DNA of 10,185 nucleotides from NCBI GenBank assembly GCA_910592205.1, contig CAJVPJ010001377.1, positions 1-10,185 on the forward strand, in the 5' to 3' direction. The DNA comes from Paraglomus occultum. Its lineage: Eukaryota > Glomeromycota > Glomeromycetes > Paraglomerales > Paraglomeraceae. The position numbers and the translations under genes are program-made. How positions within the stretch are numbered: position 1 is the stretch's first letter; each line of letters starts with the position of its first letter. This document shows positions 1 to 8,840 of the stretch, in pieces. Under the pieces are notes generated by a model. The model worked only from the letters and a program-made list of their open reading frames with translations, ran no database searches and was not told the origin of the DNA.

Positions 1-94
1 TTGAAAAAATAGCTTTTTCATATGTTTTACTAATTGATCGGCAAAAATTACGTAGACTTTTGTCCAGTGAGTGTATGTGTGCAATGTTATTTAA

Positions 95-283
95 AGCATA
101 AAATTTTATTGGTTAATAAATTTTGTTAACTATCGCGAGGAACTTTTTATTGAGGATGAATTAGAAGTTTATCGAACTCACCCAAAGAATATAAATTTGG
201 TGCCCAAATTTTACCCCAGAATTACAAAAAAAGTGAGAAGCAAAAGGTTTTACTGCCGAAGAAACCAAATTAAATTCTGTTAA
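95..283 (+). other. Short open frame without ATG, unassigned
   Basis: A 62-codon open frame runs from just after a TAA at 92-94 to a TAA at 281-283. It reads as a charged, non-repetitive peptide (for example EELFIEDELEVYRTHPKN and VPKFYPRITKK). It has no start codon and I recognise no family. It could be the remnant of an exon of a gene or transposon lying to the left, or chance. No partner exon was found nearby. Confidence 0.15.
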
Positions 284-612
284 CAAAGTTTGGCAAATGT
301 CGAACTGTATACTGTATCTTATATCACTTTCTGTCGTAAATTTTCTTTATTCTAAAAATTTTAGCTAACTCGAATAGCTTCTCTTCCCATGTGTACAGAA
401 ACAATTGATTTTCGAAGGCGCTCTCTTATATTTATTTTATGGCCTGATTTATGTTGCCAGATTTATGATTTATACGACACCTGATTAATTTATTTGGCCT
501 CTTTTCTGGGAAACATAACATTCACATACCACTCAATCATGAGATGTCGGGGTTAGGTTCATGTGAAAATAAACAATTTCCAATTTAGTCGATGCCCTAC
601 CTATATCGATAT
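284..612. other. Gene-free stretch
   Basis: AT-rich sequence with stops in all frames. I see no coding signal, RNA gene or repeat in it. Confidence 0.5.
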
Positions 613-804
613 CAGACATATGGAACTAATTTCCAAATTTGATCGGGGACTCGACAAAACAATAATAAAAATCGAAACGGGTCAACCCATTTAAATTCTT
701 CTTTCTGGGAAATTAAAGTAGAACAACGAATTGCAATATAATGCTCTCTGTCCCGGTGAAAATTGTATTTTCTTTCCAAAGGAGAGAAATCTTATACAAC
801 CGAG
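613..804 (+). promoter_or_regulatory. Duplicated 5' flank of copy 1 (leader and possible core promoter)
   Basis: This stretch resembles 8640-8840 upstream of copy 2, clearly from about 670 onward and weakly before that. Shared blocks include CGAAACGGGTCAA, CCCATTTAAATT, TTCTGGGAAATTAAA, TTGCAATATAATG and CCAAAGGAGAGAAATCT. The TATA-like CAATATAAT lies about 65 nt before the start codon. There is an upstream ATG at 741 in another frame, opening a frame of about 48 codons that overlaps the gene start. In copy 2 the matching frame stops after 17 codons, so it is not a conserved peptide. The promoter assignment is inference from position and conservation. Confidence 0.4.
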
Positions 805-3800
805 ATGACATTTTATGGACTGACTCGTACCGTCCCTGGTTCAGACATTCCATATCCCGTCCCTTTACAGAACGTTATTGTTGAAGCAGACGGTAATTAC
901 TACTATAAGAGTAAACAACTTTCTAAGTCACTAACATAATGATTAATTTCCGTAGTCGTTGACATGATTGCTGAAGGTAATAATTCTATTGAGTATTCCA
1001 ATCAATTAATATTAGATAAGAACACACAATGTACTCAATGCTTTGCAATCCATTCCCAAAGTCATCGTCACTCAAATCTACAAGAATGAAAAATCGGTGG
1101 CAATTGAAGCAATCTACAAATTCCCGATTCATGAAGCTGCAGCAATCTGTGGCTTTGAGGCTGAAATTGATGGTAATCGCACAGTAAAGGGTATTGTCAA
1201 AGAAGCTCAGCAGGCTGCTAAAGAGTATGATGAAGTTATTCAGGTTTGTATCAACGGACAACTTGTAATCATCTTAAGTTGTTTGCAATGTAAAAATTGG
1301 TTCAATATGATAAGACTTTTCCTCAACCTTTCTGATTACTTAAAATATTAGAGTGATCTTGGCGCGTACCTCCTTCAAGAAGAATTTCCAGACGTTTTTC
1401 AATGCTCAATTGGAAACATTACGCAAAACCAGATCGTGAAGGTTCGCATAACTTACGTAACTGAACTTAAACAGGATGCTGATTCCGACCAAGTTCGCTT
1501 CGTCCTGCCTACAGCTGTTGCACCTCGCTATGGCCAACCACAGAAGGACCGGTTTCAGGCAACAACGGAACTGATTGAGGGTAACCCGCCATATTCGAAC
1601 GAAACCCAGTATACATTGGATGTTGACATTATATGTCGTATGACAGCGAGCTTGTTGAGCGTTGAGTCACCCACGCACAAGATTAAAACTGATGTTAATC
1701 TGAATGGCTCTCCAAAGACTTGCAGAGTCAGACTTGCAGAAAATATAACCGAATTGGAAAGAGATTTTGTGCTAATTATCAAGAGTGAGGATTCGGATCA
1801 ATCTAGGTATGGCCAAGTTTTGGTGATAAATGGTCAGGGTATTGGTCATAAAACCCTGGCAGTTTGCGGAAAATACGACAAATATTTGTCGAATTGATAT
1901 ACATGGTATATCTTATAGGGCGTTCACGGAATACGATCCAAAGACAAAGACATATTGTACCATGTTGACTCTTGTCCCTACGTTTGAACTTAAACCAGTG
2001 CAGACAGAAATGATTTTTGTTGTGGACAGGTAAATAGTTTGGGCGCTTGTTCATGTTCTGTTGCGTGCTCACGTATATAATCATGGAATTTTATTTGTTC
2101 AGATCCGGTTCAATGCGTGGCGCACCGATGATTAAAGCTCGACAAACGCTCGAGCTAATACTTCGCTCTCTACCGTCAAACTGTTTTTTCAATGTGGTTT
2201 CATTTGGCTCATCTTACTCTGCCTTGTTTCAGCAGTCTATTTACTATTCAGAATGTTCCCACAACGCTGCCGTTCAACATGCTCAGTCAATGGAAGCCAA
2301 CTTTGGTGGTACTGAACTCTTATCGGTTTTAAAATGGGTTTTGGAAAATAATGTCAAAGAACTTCCGACTGCCGTGTTCTTATTGACCGACGGCGAGGTT
2401 TGGAACGTAGATGACATTGTTCAATTGATCGAGAATAAAGTGAAGGAAAATAAAGACAATTTGAGACTGTTTTCGTTGGGCATTGGAAGCTCTGTCAGTC
2501 ATCATTTAGTGGAGTCTGTTGCTCGAGCCGGAAGAGGATATGCCCAGTTCGTCAGCGACGATGAGAGGATGGACAAAAAAGTTGCTGGAATGGTCAAGAA
2601 CGCTATTCGGCCGCCACTGACTGATTATAAAATTTCCTGGGTTGACATTGAGAGTAGTGATTCAGGCGATATAAAGTACCGTCAAGCGCCATATGTCATT
2701 CCACCACTATATCAAGGCGTTCGCTGTGTCGTGTATGCGCTCTTTGAACCGGACGTTGAACCTGCACGGAGCATCACAATGATAATGCAATCTCGCAGTG
2801 GGCCCGTAAAACTCACTGTGCCGGTTGATCCAGCTATTCTCGATGGAAACAAGATTCATACTCTAGCTGCCAGAAATTAATACAGGATCTTGAAGATAAG
2901 AGAAGTTATTTGCATAATGATCTGAAAAATCAGGGGAAAACATTATCAGCTAAAGATACAAGAAATGCAGTTGTCAAGCTTGCAATTGATGCTAATTTAG
3001 TCTCAAGATATACGAGGTAAATTGTGTAAAGAACTTGTTTAAGGAAGATTGTCCGATCTATTATATGTAATTGGTTTCTTCAATTATCTATCAAAGTTTT
3101 CTGGCAATCGATGAAAGAGACCAAACTTCCTTGACAGCTGAAGTTCAAAAGCGCGTCGTTCCTGTGCAGGCAAGGAGACGCCATGTAGTCAGGGTTAGTA
3201 AAGAAAGAGGGCAAAAAAACTTTTTCAGTAGACATTTGCTAATGCTTTTCTTTTGCAGACTCCAGGTAGCGTTTCTATATACCCAAGTAACTCTCAACGT
3301 TCTAGGTCTACTCGTGTTGGTTATGGTTATACAACCCCTCCTGCGGCAACTTTAACAGTTAGTCCTACGTTACTAGCAAATTCTGTGACTCCCTCGACAT
3401 TTAGCTCTACAACTGTGAATGCTGATTGGACATCCCGGACAGTTAGCCCTGCATTAATGACTTTCTCTACTAATCCGATTAAAAAATTTGGAAAGGAAGC
3501 ATCTCGGCCGCCTAGCGATTACGTGACATCAAGAAGATGTGCTGGGGGGGATAGAAAGATTACTAAAAAAGTGCATACAATGCGTGCCAGGCCAGCAAAG
3601 TCACCTATTATTGAACTTGATCCAAAATTAGCAGTAATCGATACTCTTTATGGGTTTATCAGATTTCAATCTTTTGACGGATTTTTCAAGCCAACCGCAG
3701 ACTTATCGAAATTTTTTTCGCAGGGCAAACACAGAAATTTATTCCAAAACAAAAATCAAAATTCCGTCTGGTTCACTTGCATTGCTTTGGCTTATCTTGA

Positions 3801-3948
3801 GATTGTAATGAAAAACTTTAAAGAAGAATGGGAATTGTGTTATGAAAAGGCGCAGACAGCATTATATGAGTTGAGTGGGTATGATTCTGCTGCTATTGAG
3901 AAGGAGATCAGCCTAGCCAGGAAATGGGTTACTAAGCGGTTTGCTTGA
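805..3948 (+). CDS. VIT and VWA domain protein (VWA5A-like), copy 1, eight exons, one-base frameshift in exon 6
   Basis: Exons by splice sites, phase and family fit are 805-892, 956-976, 1062-1243, 1352-1806, 1919-2029, 2103-3016, 3097-3193 and 3259-3948. The order is an N-terminal VIT domain (about residues 2-130, with MTFYGL, VVDMIAE and YKFPIHE blocks), a beta-rich segment (about 130-275), a VWA domain (about 281-460), a Ser/Thr-rich linker (about 624-720) and a C-terminal domain (about 740-852) with the LYGFIRFQ and VWFTCIALAYLE blocks also seen in VWA5A and PARP4 relatives. The MIDAS metal site is complete: D285, S287, S289, T356 (GGTEL) and D382 (TDGE). The family is thought to mediate protein-protein contacts; the cellular role is unclear. 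There is no evident signal peptide or membrane segment. The spliced length of 2558 nt is one base short of whole codons. The break is near 2875, where frame is lost inside the family block HTLAAR. As written, translation stops at 2878-2880 (about 544 aa), keeping VIT and VWA. Confidence 0.85.
956..976 (+). other. 21-nt microexon (exon 2 of copy 1)
   Basis: This exon is bounded by CCGTAG before it and GTAATA after it, and both flanking introns are phase 1. It encodes VVDMIAE, a core strand of the VIT domain. The choice of acceptor for the following intron (CCCAAAG ending at 1061) is forced by phase and gives the typical VIT continuation VIVTQIYKNE. The same 21 bases occur unchanged in copy 2 at 8991-9011. 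Confidence 0.85.
2872..2885 (+). other. Frameshift site in exon 6 of copy 1
   Basis: The reading frame giving HTLAARN stops at TAA 2878-2880. The next frame, starting with TTA at 2877, continues at once as LIQDLEDKRSYLHND, which is the expected family sequence after HTLAAR. Two bases (2875-2876) separate the frames where three are needed. This is a loss of one base in an A-rich stretch, either genuine or a base-calling or assembly error. The coding signal runs on without further stops to 3948, so the downstream part has not decayed. Confidence 0.85.
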
Positions 3949-4395
3949 TTAATCATCGAACTGAATAATCATGGATGATATAGTAATAGTTAATTCTGAT
4001 ATTTGGCCTTTGGATAAATTATGCCTATTATTATATTTTACAATTAATAATTAAAATTTGTGCGCAAGTGAATAATTTCGGCTTAGCATTAACGCGACGT
4101 TTCAGACGTTAGCTGATGTCGAAGGCGGTTACGCATTAGTCCCTTCACATTAAGATAACACCTTATCGTAATAATGCTACTCAAAAAAGAAATTGTACTA
4201 GAATAATAGTTTTTTTAGTATAATTAAGAAGTACGATATTATTTTGATTAGTCGATTGGGAACTCTTTTGATGATTTATGAGTAGACCATGAATTATATA
4301 TCTATCCCGTCATCGAGCATATCGTTTATTTATATAATATAATATTTAACGTTAATTAAATTTACAACTAACAGAACACCTTTAACTATGGAATT

Positions 4396-4421
4396 TTGCG
4401 CGCTATATAATAATCGCGCGT
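4396..4421. repeat. Small GC-stem hairpin
   Basis: GCGCGC and CGCGCG flank a loop of about 11 AT bases (TATATAATAAT). CpG-rich hexamers are rare in this AT-rich DNA. It might extrude as a small hairpin; no function can be assigned. Confidence 0.35.
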
Positions 4422-4880
4422 CTGTTGTACGACCATGACTCTGGGCTATACGTAGGGTGTACAAAGAGTTTTGACACTAGTATAGAGTTTCATTTACATA
4501 CATATTAATTAACTGTTTCATTTCTTCAAATAATTTTCGTTAAACTCTATGCAACATCTCGCCTTTTTACACTGACTCTGGAAAACCTCAGAATACCCCT
4601 TTTGTGATATGCTTTTGGTTATTAATTTACACCAGAGGATGCTTTTAAATCCATTTCACTAAACCTTTTTTGATTTGAAAACGGAAATTAACTGCACAAA
4701 GCCGACTAAATGGTGGGAAAACACTGTACCTCAAAACTCTTAGTGACAATTTTGACTTGTGTGATGTAGGCATATGAGAGAATCTATTTACACACATTTT
4801 TTTGACAAAAATTTCATAGTGCACCATGGAGAAAAAACATACGATATAAAAAGATACAAAAAACGCGGCATACAACAACA

Positions 4881-4904
4881 TAAATAAATAAATAAATAAA
4901 TAAA
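4881..4904. repeat. (TAAA)6 microsatellite
   Basis: Six perfect TAAA units in a row, about 110 bp to the left of the large inverted repeat. Confidence 0.95.
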
Positions 4905-5013
4905 GTTCAGAAAAATATTGTAATTAATTTATGAGAAACAGATGTCACTTAGTATTGAGAGAAATGGCAAAGTATCCCATAATTAAATTATATTAACAAA
5001 TGCGTAGGTTGTA

Positions 5014-5437
5014 GAACTTGGGAATTTTAGAATCTGAGAACCTGAAAACCTGAAAATTTTAGAACCTGAGAATCTGAAAATTTAGAACCTGAGAACTCGA
5101 CAATTTCATGACCATATATAGTATTTGTTAGATTGATCGCATTATGTATGGAAGATAGTACCTCGTACCTCAGTATCTCAGATAGATCACTTTGTCTGTT
5201 TTGTAACTTAATTTACAGTTTAAAGTCAAGCGTTTGATTACGAGTTAGTCGATCACGGATAATCTTATGGAAACTATTAATAAATTGGGGACCAAAATTT
5301 CTTCGGTAAGAGATTCGTATTAATGATATTCGGATTGGCGAAATGGATTAAGAAAGTTGACTGTATACTAATTATTAATCTCAATACGACAATATCCCTA
5401 TTACTATGTTAAAAAAATTCTTCACAAAACGCAGTAA
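5014..5437 (+). repeat. Left arm of a large degenerate inverted repeat
   Basis: Read as reverse complement, this arm matches 6371-6949 in five blocks in consistent order: 5014-5100 with 6873-6949, 5119-5152 with 6836-6870, 5211-5246 with 6746-6781, 5273-5368 with 6430-6531, and 5403-5437 with 6371-6409. The outermost block is a run of short units around GAACCTGAGAA and GAAAATTTTAGAACCTGAG. The strongest inner block shares ACTATTAATA, GGGACCAAAA, ATTCGGATT and AGTTGACTGTATAC. The arm is about 200 bp shorter than its partner, mostly between the third and fourth blocks. Confidence 0.75.
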
Positions 5438-6370
5438 ATGCGTCGCCCACACACATAATGGATTGCGTACGTTATACCATTACATTTATTGCAAATAGGT
5501 TCTGAGAAGTTAATGAAAACCATATTGCATTGGAGAACATACTACGGTCCGCAACATTTAAATACATCCTTTTCACTGGCTGGGCCATCTATTTCAAGCG
5601 GATTTTAATAGCACTACCGCTGCTCAATTCTATTTTAGTAACACACAATCTTAAACGTGACAATGCAATTCTTCCTAAATAAAGATGACAAAGCAGCGAC
5701 ATGCGTTCGCACGCTTTACTCAATTCGGAATGAGCAGAAATTGTGCAGATATTAATATTGCTTTTTTTTTATTAACTATTGCGCAACACTTTTCTATTGG
5801 TTTGACCAATATAGATCGGAACTTTATCTGGCCCTATTCAGAATGGCAGAAGTTATACAGACACTTATTTAAGATACTACAAAACAAGTTTTTTATGTAC
5901 GCTTTGATTGGGTTAAAAAAAATTCTTGTATTGTGCTGATAATGCAAATATATGTAGCCGGGATAGTAATTGTTAGACAGACTCGTCGGAACGATTTGAA
6001 GACAAACACTCTAACGAATAATTATTTAGTAGTAGACTTTTATTTATTCTTTCTATAAAAAGCTTTCTTCCAATTATCTTATTTGTTTATTTCTTCCCAC
6101 AATGAATAGTGTCACACAGAAATTAATTATCAAAACCGATTGCGGGTTGCCCTTTCTCATCATCATCATCTTTACTTTAATCCTACCTATATGCAAGCAC
6201 GAAGACAAAAATCTTATATCAGGACTGTGAACACATATGGTCCAAATTACGCATGGGGCGCTGCAAGTCGGATTGTGTCTGCATCATAAAACAGTATATC
6301 ACGAAAAACGGATAAACGATGTTCATAGAGTTGATGTCCAAATGCTCGTCCCGGTCCGTAAATACTTGGG
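5438..6370. other. Loop between the inverted-repeat arms
   Basis: About 930 bp with no recognisable gene. The longest open frame (5685-5939 on the + strand, 84 codons) is rich in Phe, Ile and Leu and matches no transposase or other family I know. A short TCATCATCATCATC run lies at 6157-6170. Weak traces of arm similarity may go on beyond 5437, but I could not align them. Confidence 0.45.
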
Positions 6371-6950
6371 GATTACTACGCTTGTGAAGAATTCTTATTA
6401 ATACATAGGAAGAGGAAATAATTGTATTTGTATACAGTCAACTTCGTTAATCCAAATCTTGTTAATCCGAATCTCAGTAATTCGATTCCCTCTTTATATC
6501 GAAGAATTTTTGGTCCCAATCTATTAATAGTAAAAATTATCTAGACGATTATATCGATACATTGAAGTGAGAATAACATTTAGTGAGCGTCGCGATATTG
6601 TATATTAACATGGTTAACAAACGTTTTGTTAATATTGGAGAAAACAACATTTTCCTAAATAAATTAGAGTAAGTTCTATGCCAGAGAAACTTGTTAATTG
6701 ACAGGTCGGTTTTCTGCTCAGGTTGACATATGCAATGCATAACCGCAACCAGTAACCAAACGGTTGACTTAATCTGTAAATCAGGTGATCTAAAGTCTAA
6801 GGTCTGAGATAGTGAAATAATGCGATTCTGAGGTTTCCATATACAAACGTGATCAACACAACAAATACTATTCAGATCTCAGGTTCTCAGGTTCTAAAAT
6901 TCTCAAGTTCTCGGGTCTCAGGTTCTCAGGTCCTAAAATTCCCAAGTTCT
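6371..6950 (-). repeat. Right arm of the large inverted repeat
   Basis: This is the inverted partner of 5014-5437. It contains GTATACAGTCAACTTCG at 6430-6446, followed by repeated TTAATCCAAATCT/TTAATCCGAATCT words. That wording recalls terminal inverted repeats of pogo/Tigger-type DNA transposons, which is a resemblance from memory and not a database match. About 210 bp (6535-6745) has no counterpart in the left arm; it holds a 63-codon minus-strand open frame that I cannot assign. Confidence 0.7.
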
Positions 6951-6974
6951 CTAGTTCTCTAGTTCTCGGTCTAA
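6873..6974. repeat. Short-period tandem repeat, about 10 nt units
   Basis: A run of variants of GTTCTCAG and TTCTAAAATTCTCAA fills this stretch, with extra CTAGTTCT units at the right end. Its reverse complement forms 5014-5100 at the other end of the inverted repeat, where the units are more diverged. Confidence 0.85.
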
Positions 6975-7721
6975 GCTCTTGTCACTTTTGTACCTAGGGT
7001 ACACCGTAATTGTGGTGTCTAAACCAAACATTGAGTGAATCACGTTGGGGCCGAGATTTGACGAGTAGTTATTATTATTAGCAACGCATAAATAGATCTA
7101 TTTATCAATTCAAAATCTTTACTTAGCTTTCAAACACTGATCTTCTGATTTAATGACAGATAAAATGTTTCCTTTATCGATTGCAACTTAACTTTCGCAA
7201 GTAATAGTTGTTATTTGCAGCAACATTTACGTTTGTTTAACCCGTTGTGTATCTTGTCCATACACGTTATAGATTTAAGTTTACCACAGATATATACGTT
7301 ACTTGATCAATGAGATTCGATATTATTATCTCTTTTTGTCGGCTTGTATGGTAAGTGTCTATTGTTCGCAGCGGAATATAATTAAGTAAAGATATGCGGT
7401 GTGTTCTATGCACTGTGCATGGACAACGCGGAGTACTCTAAAGTATTAACTGTGAAGCGTATAGTCTTGCGCTCACGACAAAGATTTTTTGTGCTGCCGA
7501 TAAAGTATGTGTTCGTCAATTGATAAATACAGTCTGTGCTTCGATAATTTACCACACATTTACGACAGTTTCGCTGATACTTTTTTGAAGCTAACATATT
7601 CTAGTACAGTTTATACATAAATATATTAATGATGTTGAATAACAAAGTCTGCTTTGAAAATCTTTTAATCACATGCATTCTAAACACTTGACGATATCTT
7701 TACAAATAAAGTTGATTTTGT
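6975..7721. other. Gene-free stretch
   Basis: AT-rich sequence. A 63-codon minus-strand open frame at 7406-7597 has no recognisable domain and no supporting context. I see no RNA gene or clear repeat. Confidence 0.45.
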
Positions 7722-7810
7722 GTTAAATTTAAACCTCGTTATAGCGAAATATTGGCACACGCAATCGGTATAACGATGCGATGAATTCATATAACGAGGC
7801 CTAAAGTTAA
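7722..7810. mobile_element. Short inverted-repeat hairpin, likely miniature DNA-transposon remnant
   Basis: CCTCGTTATA at 7734-7743 is exactly inverted as TATAACGAGG at 7790-7799. The imperfect match extends outward (TTAAATTTAAA against CTAAAGTTAA) and inward (GCGAAAT against ATTCAT). A further TATAACGA lies inside at 7769-7776. The ends resemble the terminal repeats of pogo/Fot-like Tc1-mariner elements. It is under 100 bp, has no coding capacity, and I see no clear target-site duplication, so at most it is a decayed miniature element. Confidence 0.45.
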
Positions 7811-8598
7811 GCATAGGGTGCAGGGTTAATAATATTAATATCTACCAATATACCGTGTTAGCAACTTTTCATACGGAAATTGGCGTTTGTGAGATTTTAA
7901 TCAATGTAAAAAAAAAAATCAAAAGTCCAACTTAAACCTAGTACGTCTATACGCTAGTACGAACACTTACCCCGTTTACGGTTTTTCATCGGTTTACGAG
8001 CAACCGTGCTAATTTATCCGAAAATAATTGCTCCCGATTTTGTTGACCATTCTGAGAATGGGTCAACCCCATGCGAGTTTCTCTGAAACGAACAACATCA
8101 ATAATATAATAACCCCAAACAAGTGATATGAAGCACTAATTCTCTTTTATCATTGTAATTGTTATGTCATGCAACCAGCAGTTATACGTTAACGTTACCT
8201 GCACATTTGTATAAAGCTGATCTTCTAAGACACACACGAGTTTTTATGCACTATGCTCTGAACGTTTGCACTTGCATCTGAACGCAATCGAGTCTTTGGT
8301 CAGCATAGCTTTGGTGACATATTGTTCGAGTAATTCCCAGTAATTTATGAGACATGATTAAAGCAATTTATTAGGCACTTTATTTTAGTATATCAATCTT
8401 GACAACGTTAAATGAAAGAGTTGGGACTTCACATAATATTAAAGGTTCTATTTGTTCAGATTATCTGACTGCCTCAACTGATATTAATCGAGAATATTAT
8501 TAACAACTATGGACCATGTATAATCATACAGTTATATGATCTCACAGTATGCGCATCGCAGAACGTGATCCTGTATTTGCAGTTTTATTGGCTGCCAT
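7811..8598. other. Gene-free stretch before copy 2
   Basis: AT-rich DNA with an 11-A run at 7908-7918 and the palindrome at 8042-8067. I see no coding signal, RNA gene or promoter in it. Confidence 0.45.
8042..8067. repeat. 26-nt near-perfect palindrome
   Basis: GTTGACCATTCT is followed by GAGAATGGGTCAAC; the halves are inverted copies with a single extra G/C. The half-site word GGGTCAACCC at its right edge also occurs in the copy 1 flank (677-687), with a related GTCAACCC in the copy 2 flank. It could be a protein-binding site or a small transposon relic; the sequence alone does not decide. Confidence 0.5.
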
Positions 8599-8639
8599 AC
8601 AAATTTGATCAATGGAATTGCAGGGATCTGCTCCGCTTT

Positions 8640-8840
8640 AGACATGCCCCATATTTGGTATAGTCTACAAAGCAATGATAAACTCGAAACGGGTCAATCA
8701 ATGCAGCAATGTCAACCCATTTAAATTTTTCTTTTCTGGGAAATTAAAAAGAACAATGAATTGCAATATAATCGTAATGCTCTCTGTCCCTGGTGAAAAT
8801 TGTATTTTCTTCCAAAGGAGAGAAATCTGATACGACTAAG
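8640..8840 (+). promoter_or_regulatory. Duplicated 5' flank of copy 2
   Basis: This is the counterpart of the copy 1 flank. It carries an extra 18 nt after CGAAACGGGTCAA, which duplicates the TCAA/GCAAT wording, and an extra TAATCG-like hexamer after TTGCAATATAAT. The TATA-like CAATATAAT is thus about 75 nt from the start codon here. An 11-nt match to copy 1 (CAAATTTGATC, 8600-8610 versus 632-642) hints that the duplication once reached a little further left. The promoter role is inferred from position only. Confidence 0.4.

Larger units (their letters stand above)
893..3258 (+). other. Seven introns of copy 1
   Basis: The introns are 893-955, 977-1061, 1244-1351, 1807-1918, 2030-2102, 3017-3096 and 3194-3258, that is 63 to 112 nt. 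All are GT-AG. Intron 1 carries CTAAC at 931-935, a branch-point-like box 20 nt before the acceptor. The phases are 1, 1, 0, 2, 2, 2 and 0, assuming the exon 6 frameshift is ignored. Intron 5 falls inside the MIDAS motif, splitting the Arg codon of DRSGS. The acceptors of introns 5 and 7 are classical (TTGTTCAG, TTTTGCAG), while that of intron 2 (CCCAAAG) is weak. Confidence 0.8.
3949..5013. other. Gene-free stretch after copy 1
   Basis: This is AT-rich intergenic DNA. The 3' end of copy 1 must lie in its first part, but I see no canonical AATAAA close to the stop codon; AT-rich AATAAT/AATTAA runs at 3960-4055 are candidates. A minus-strand open frame at 4645-4881 has low complexity, resembles nothing known to me, and I do not call it a gene. 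The microsatellite and hairpin are listed separately. Confidence 0.5.

Noticed and set aside
741-887. Upstream ATG opening a 48-codon frame overlapping the start of copy 1
   Set aside because: The matching frame in copy 2 ends after 17 codons, so it is not a conserved peptide.
986-1261. Minus-strand open frame of 91 codons, with a similar one at 9129-9338
   Set aside because: It is the antisense shadow of exon 3 and intron 2. It recurs only because the gene is duplicated.
1555-1782. Minus-strand 75-codon open frame, repeated at 9576-9803
   Set aside because: It is the antisense shadow of exon 4. Its conservation follows from the sense coding sequence.
1803-2084. Minus-strand open frame of 93 codons
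   Set aside because: It crosses intron 4, exon 5 and intron 5 of copy 1 on the opposite strand and has no domain.
2821-2885. An intron with donor GTAAAA near 2806 and acceptor TTAATACAG at 2885, which would avoid the frameshift
   Set aside because: It would keep frame and the acceptor looks plausible. But it would remove well-conserved coding sequence (VPVDPAIL through HTLAAR), and the sequence after the break continues the family block directly.
5685-5939. 84-codon open frame inside the inverted-repeat loop as a transposase gene
   Set aside because: It shows no DDE or helix-turn-helix features and its composition looks like translated AT-rich spacer.
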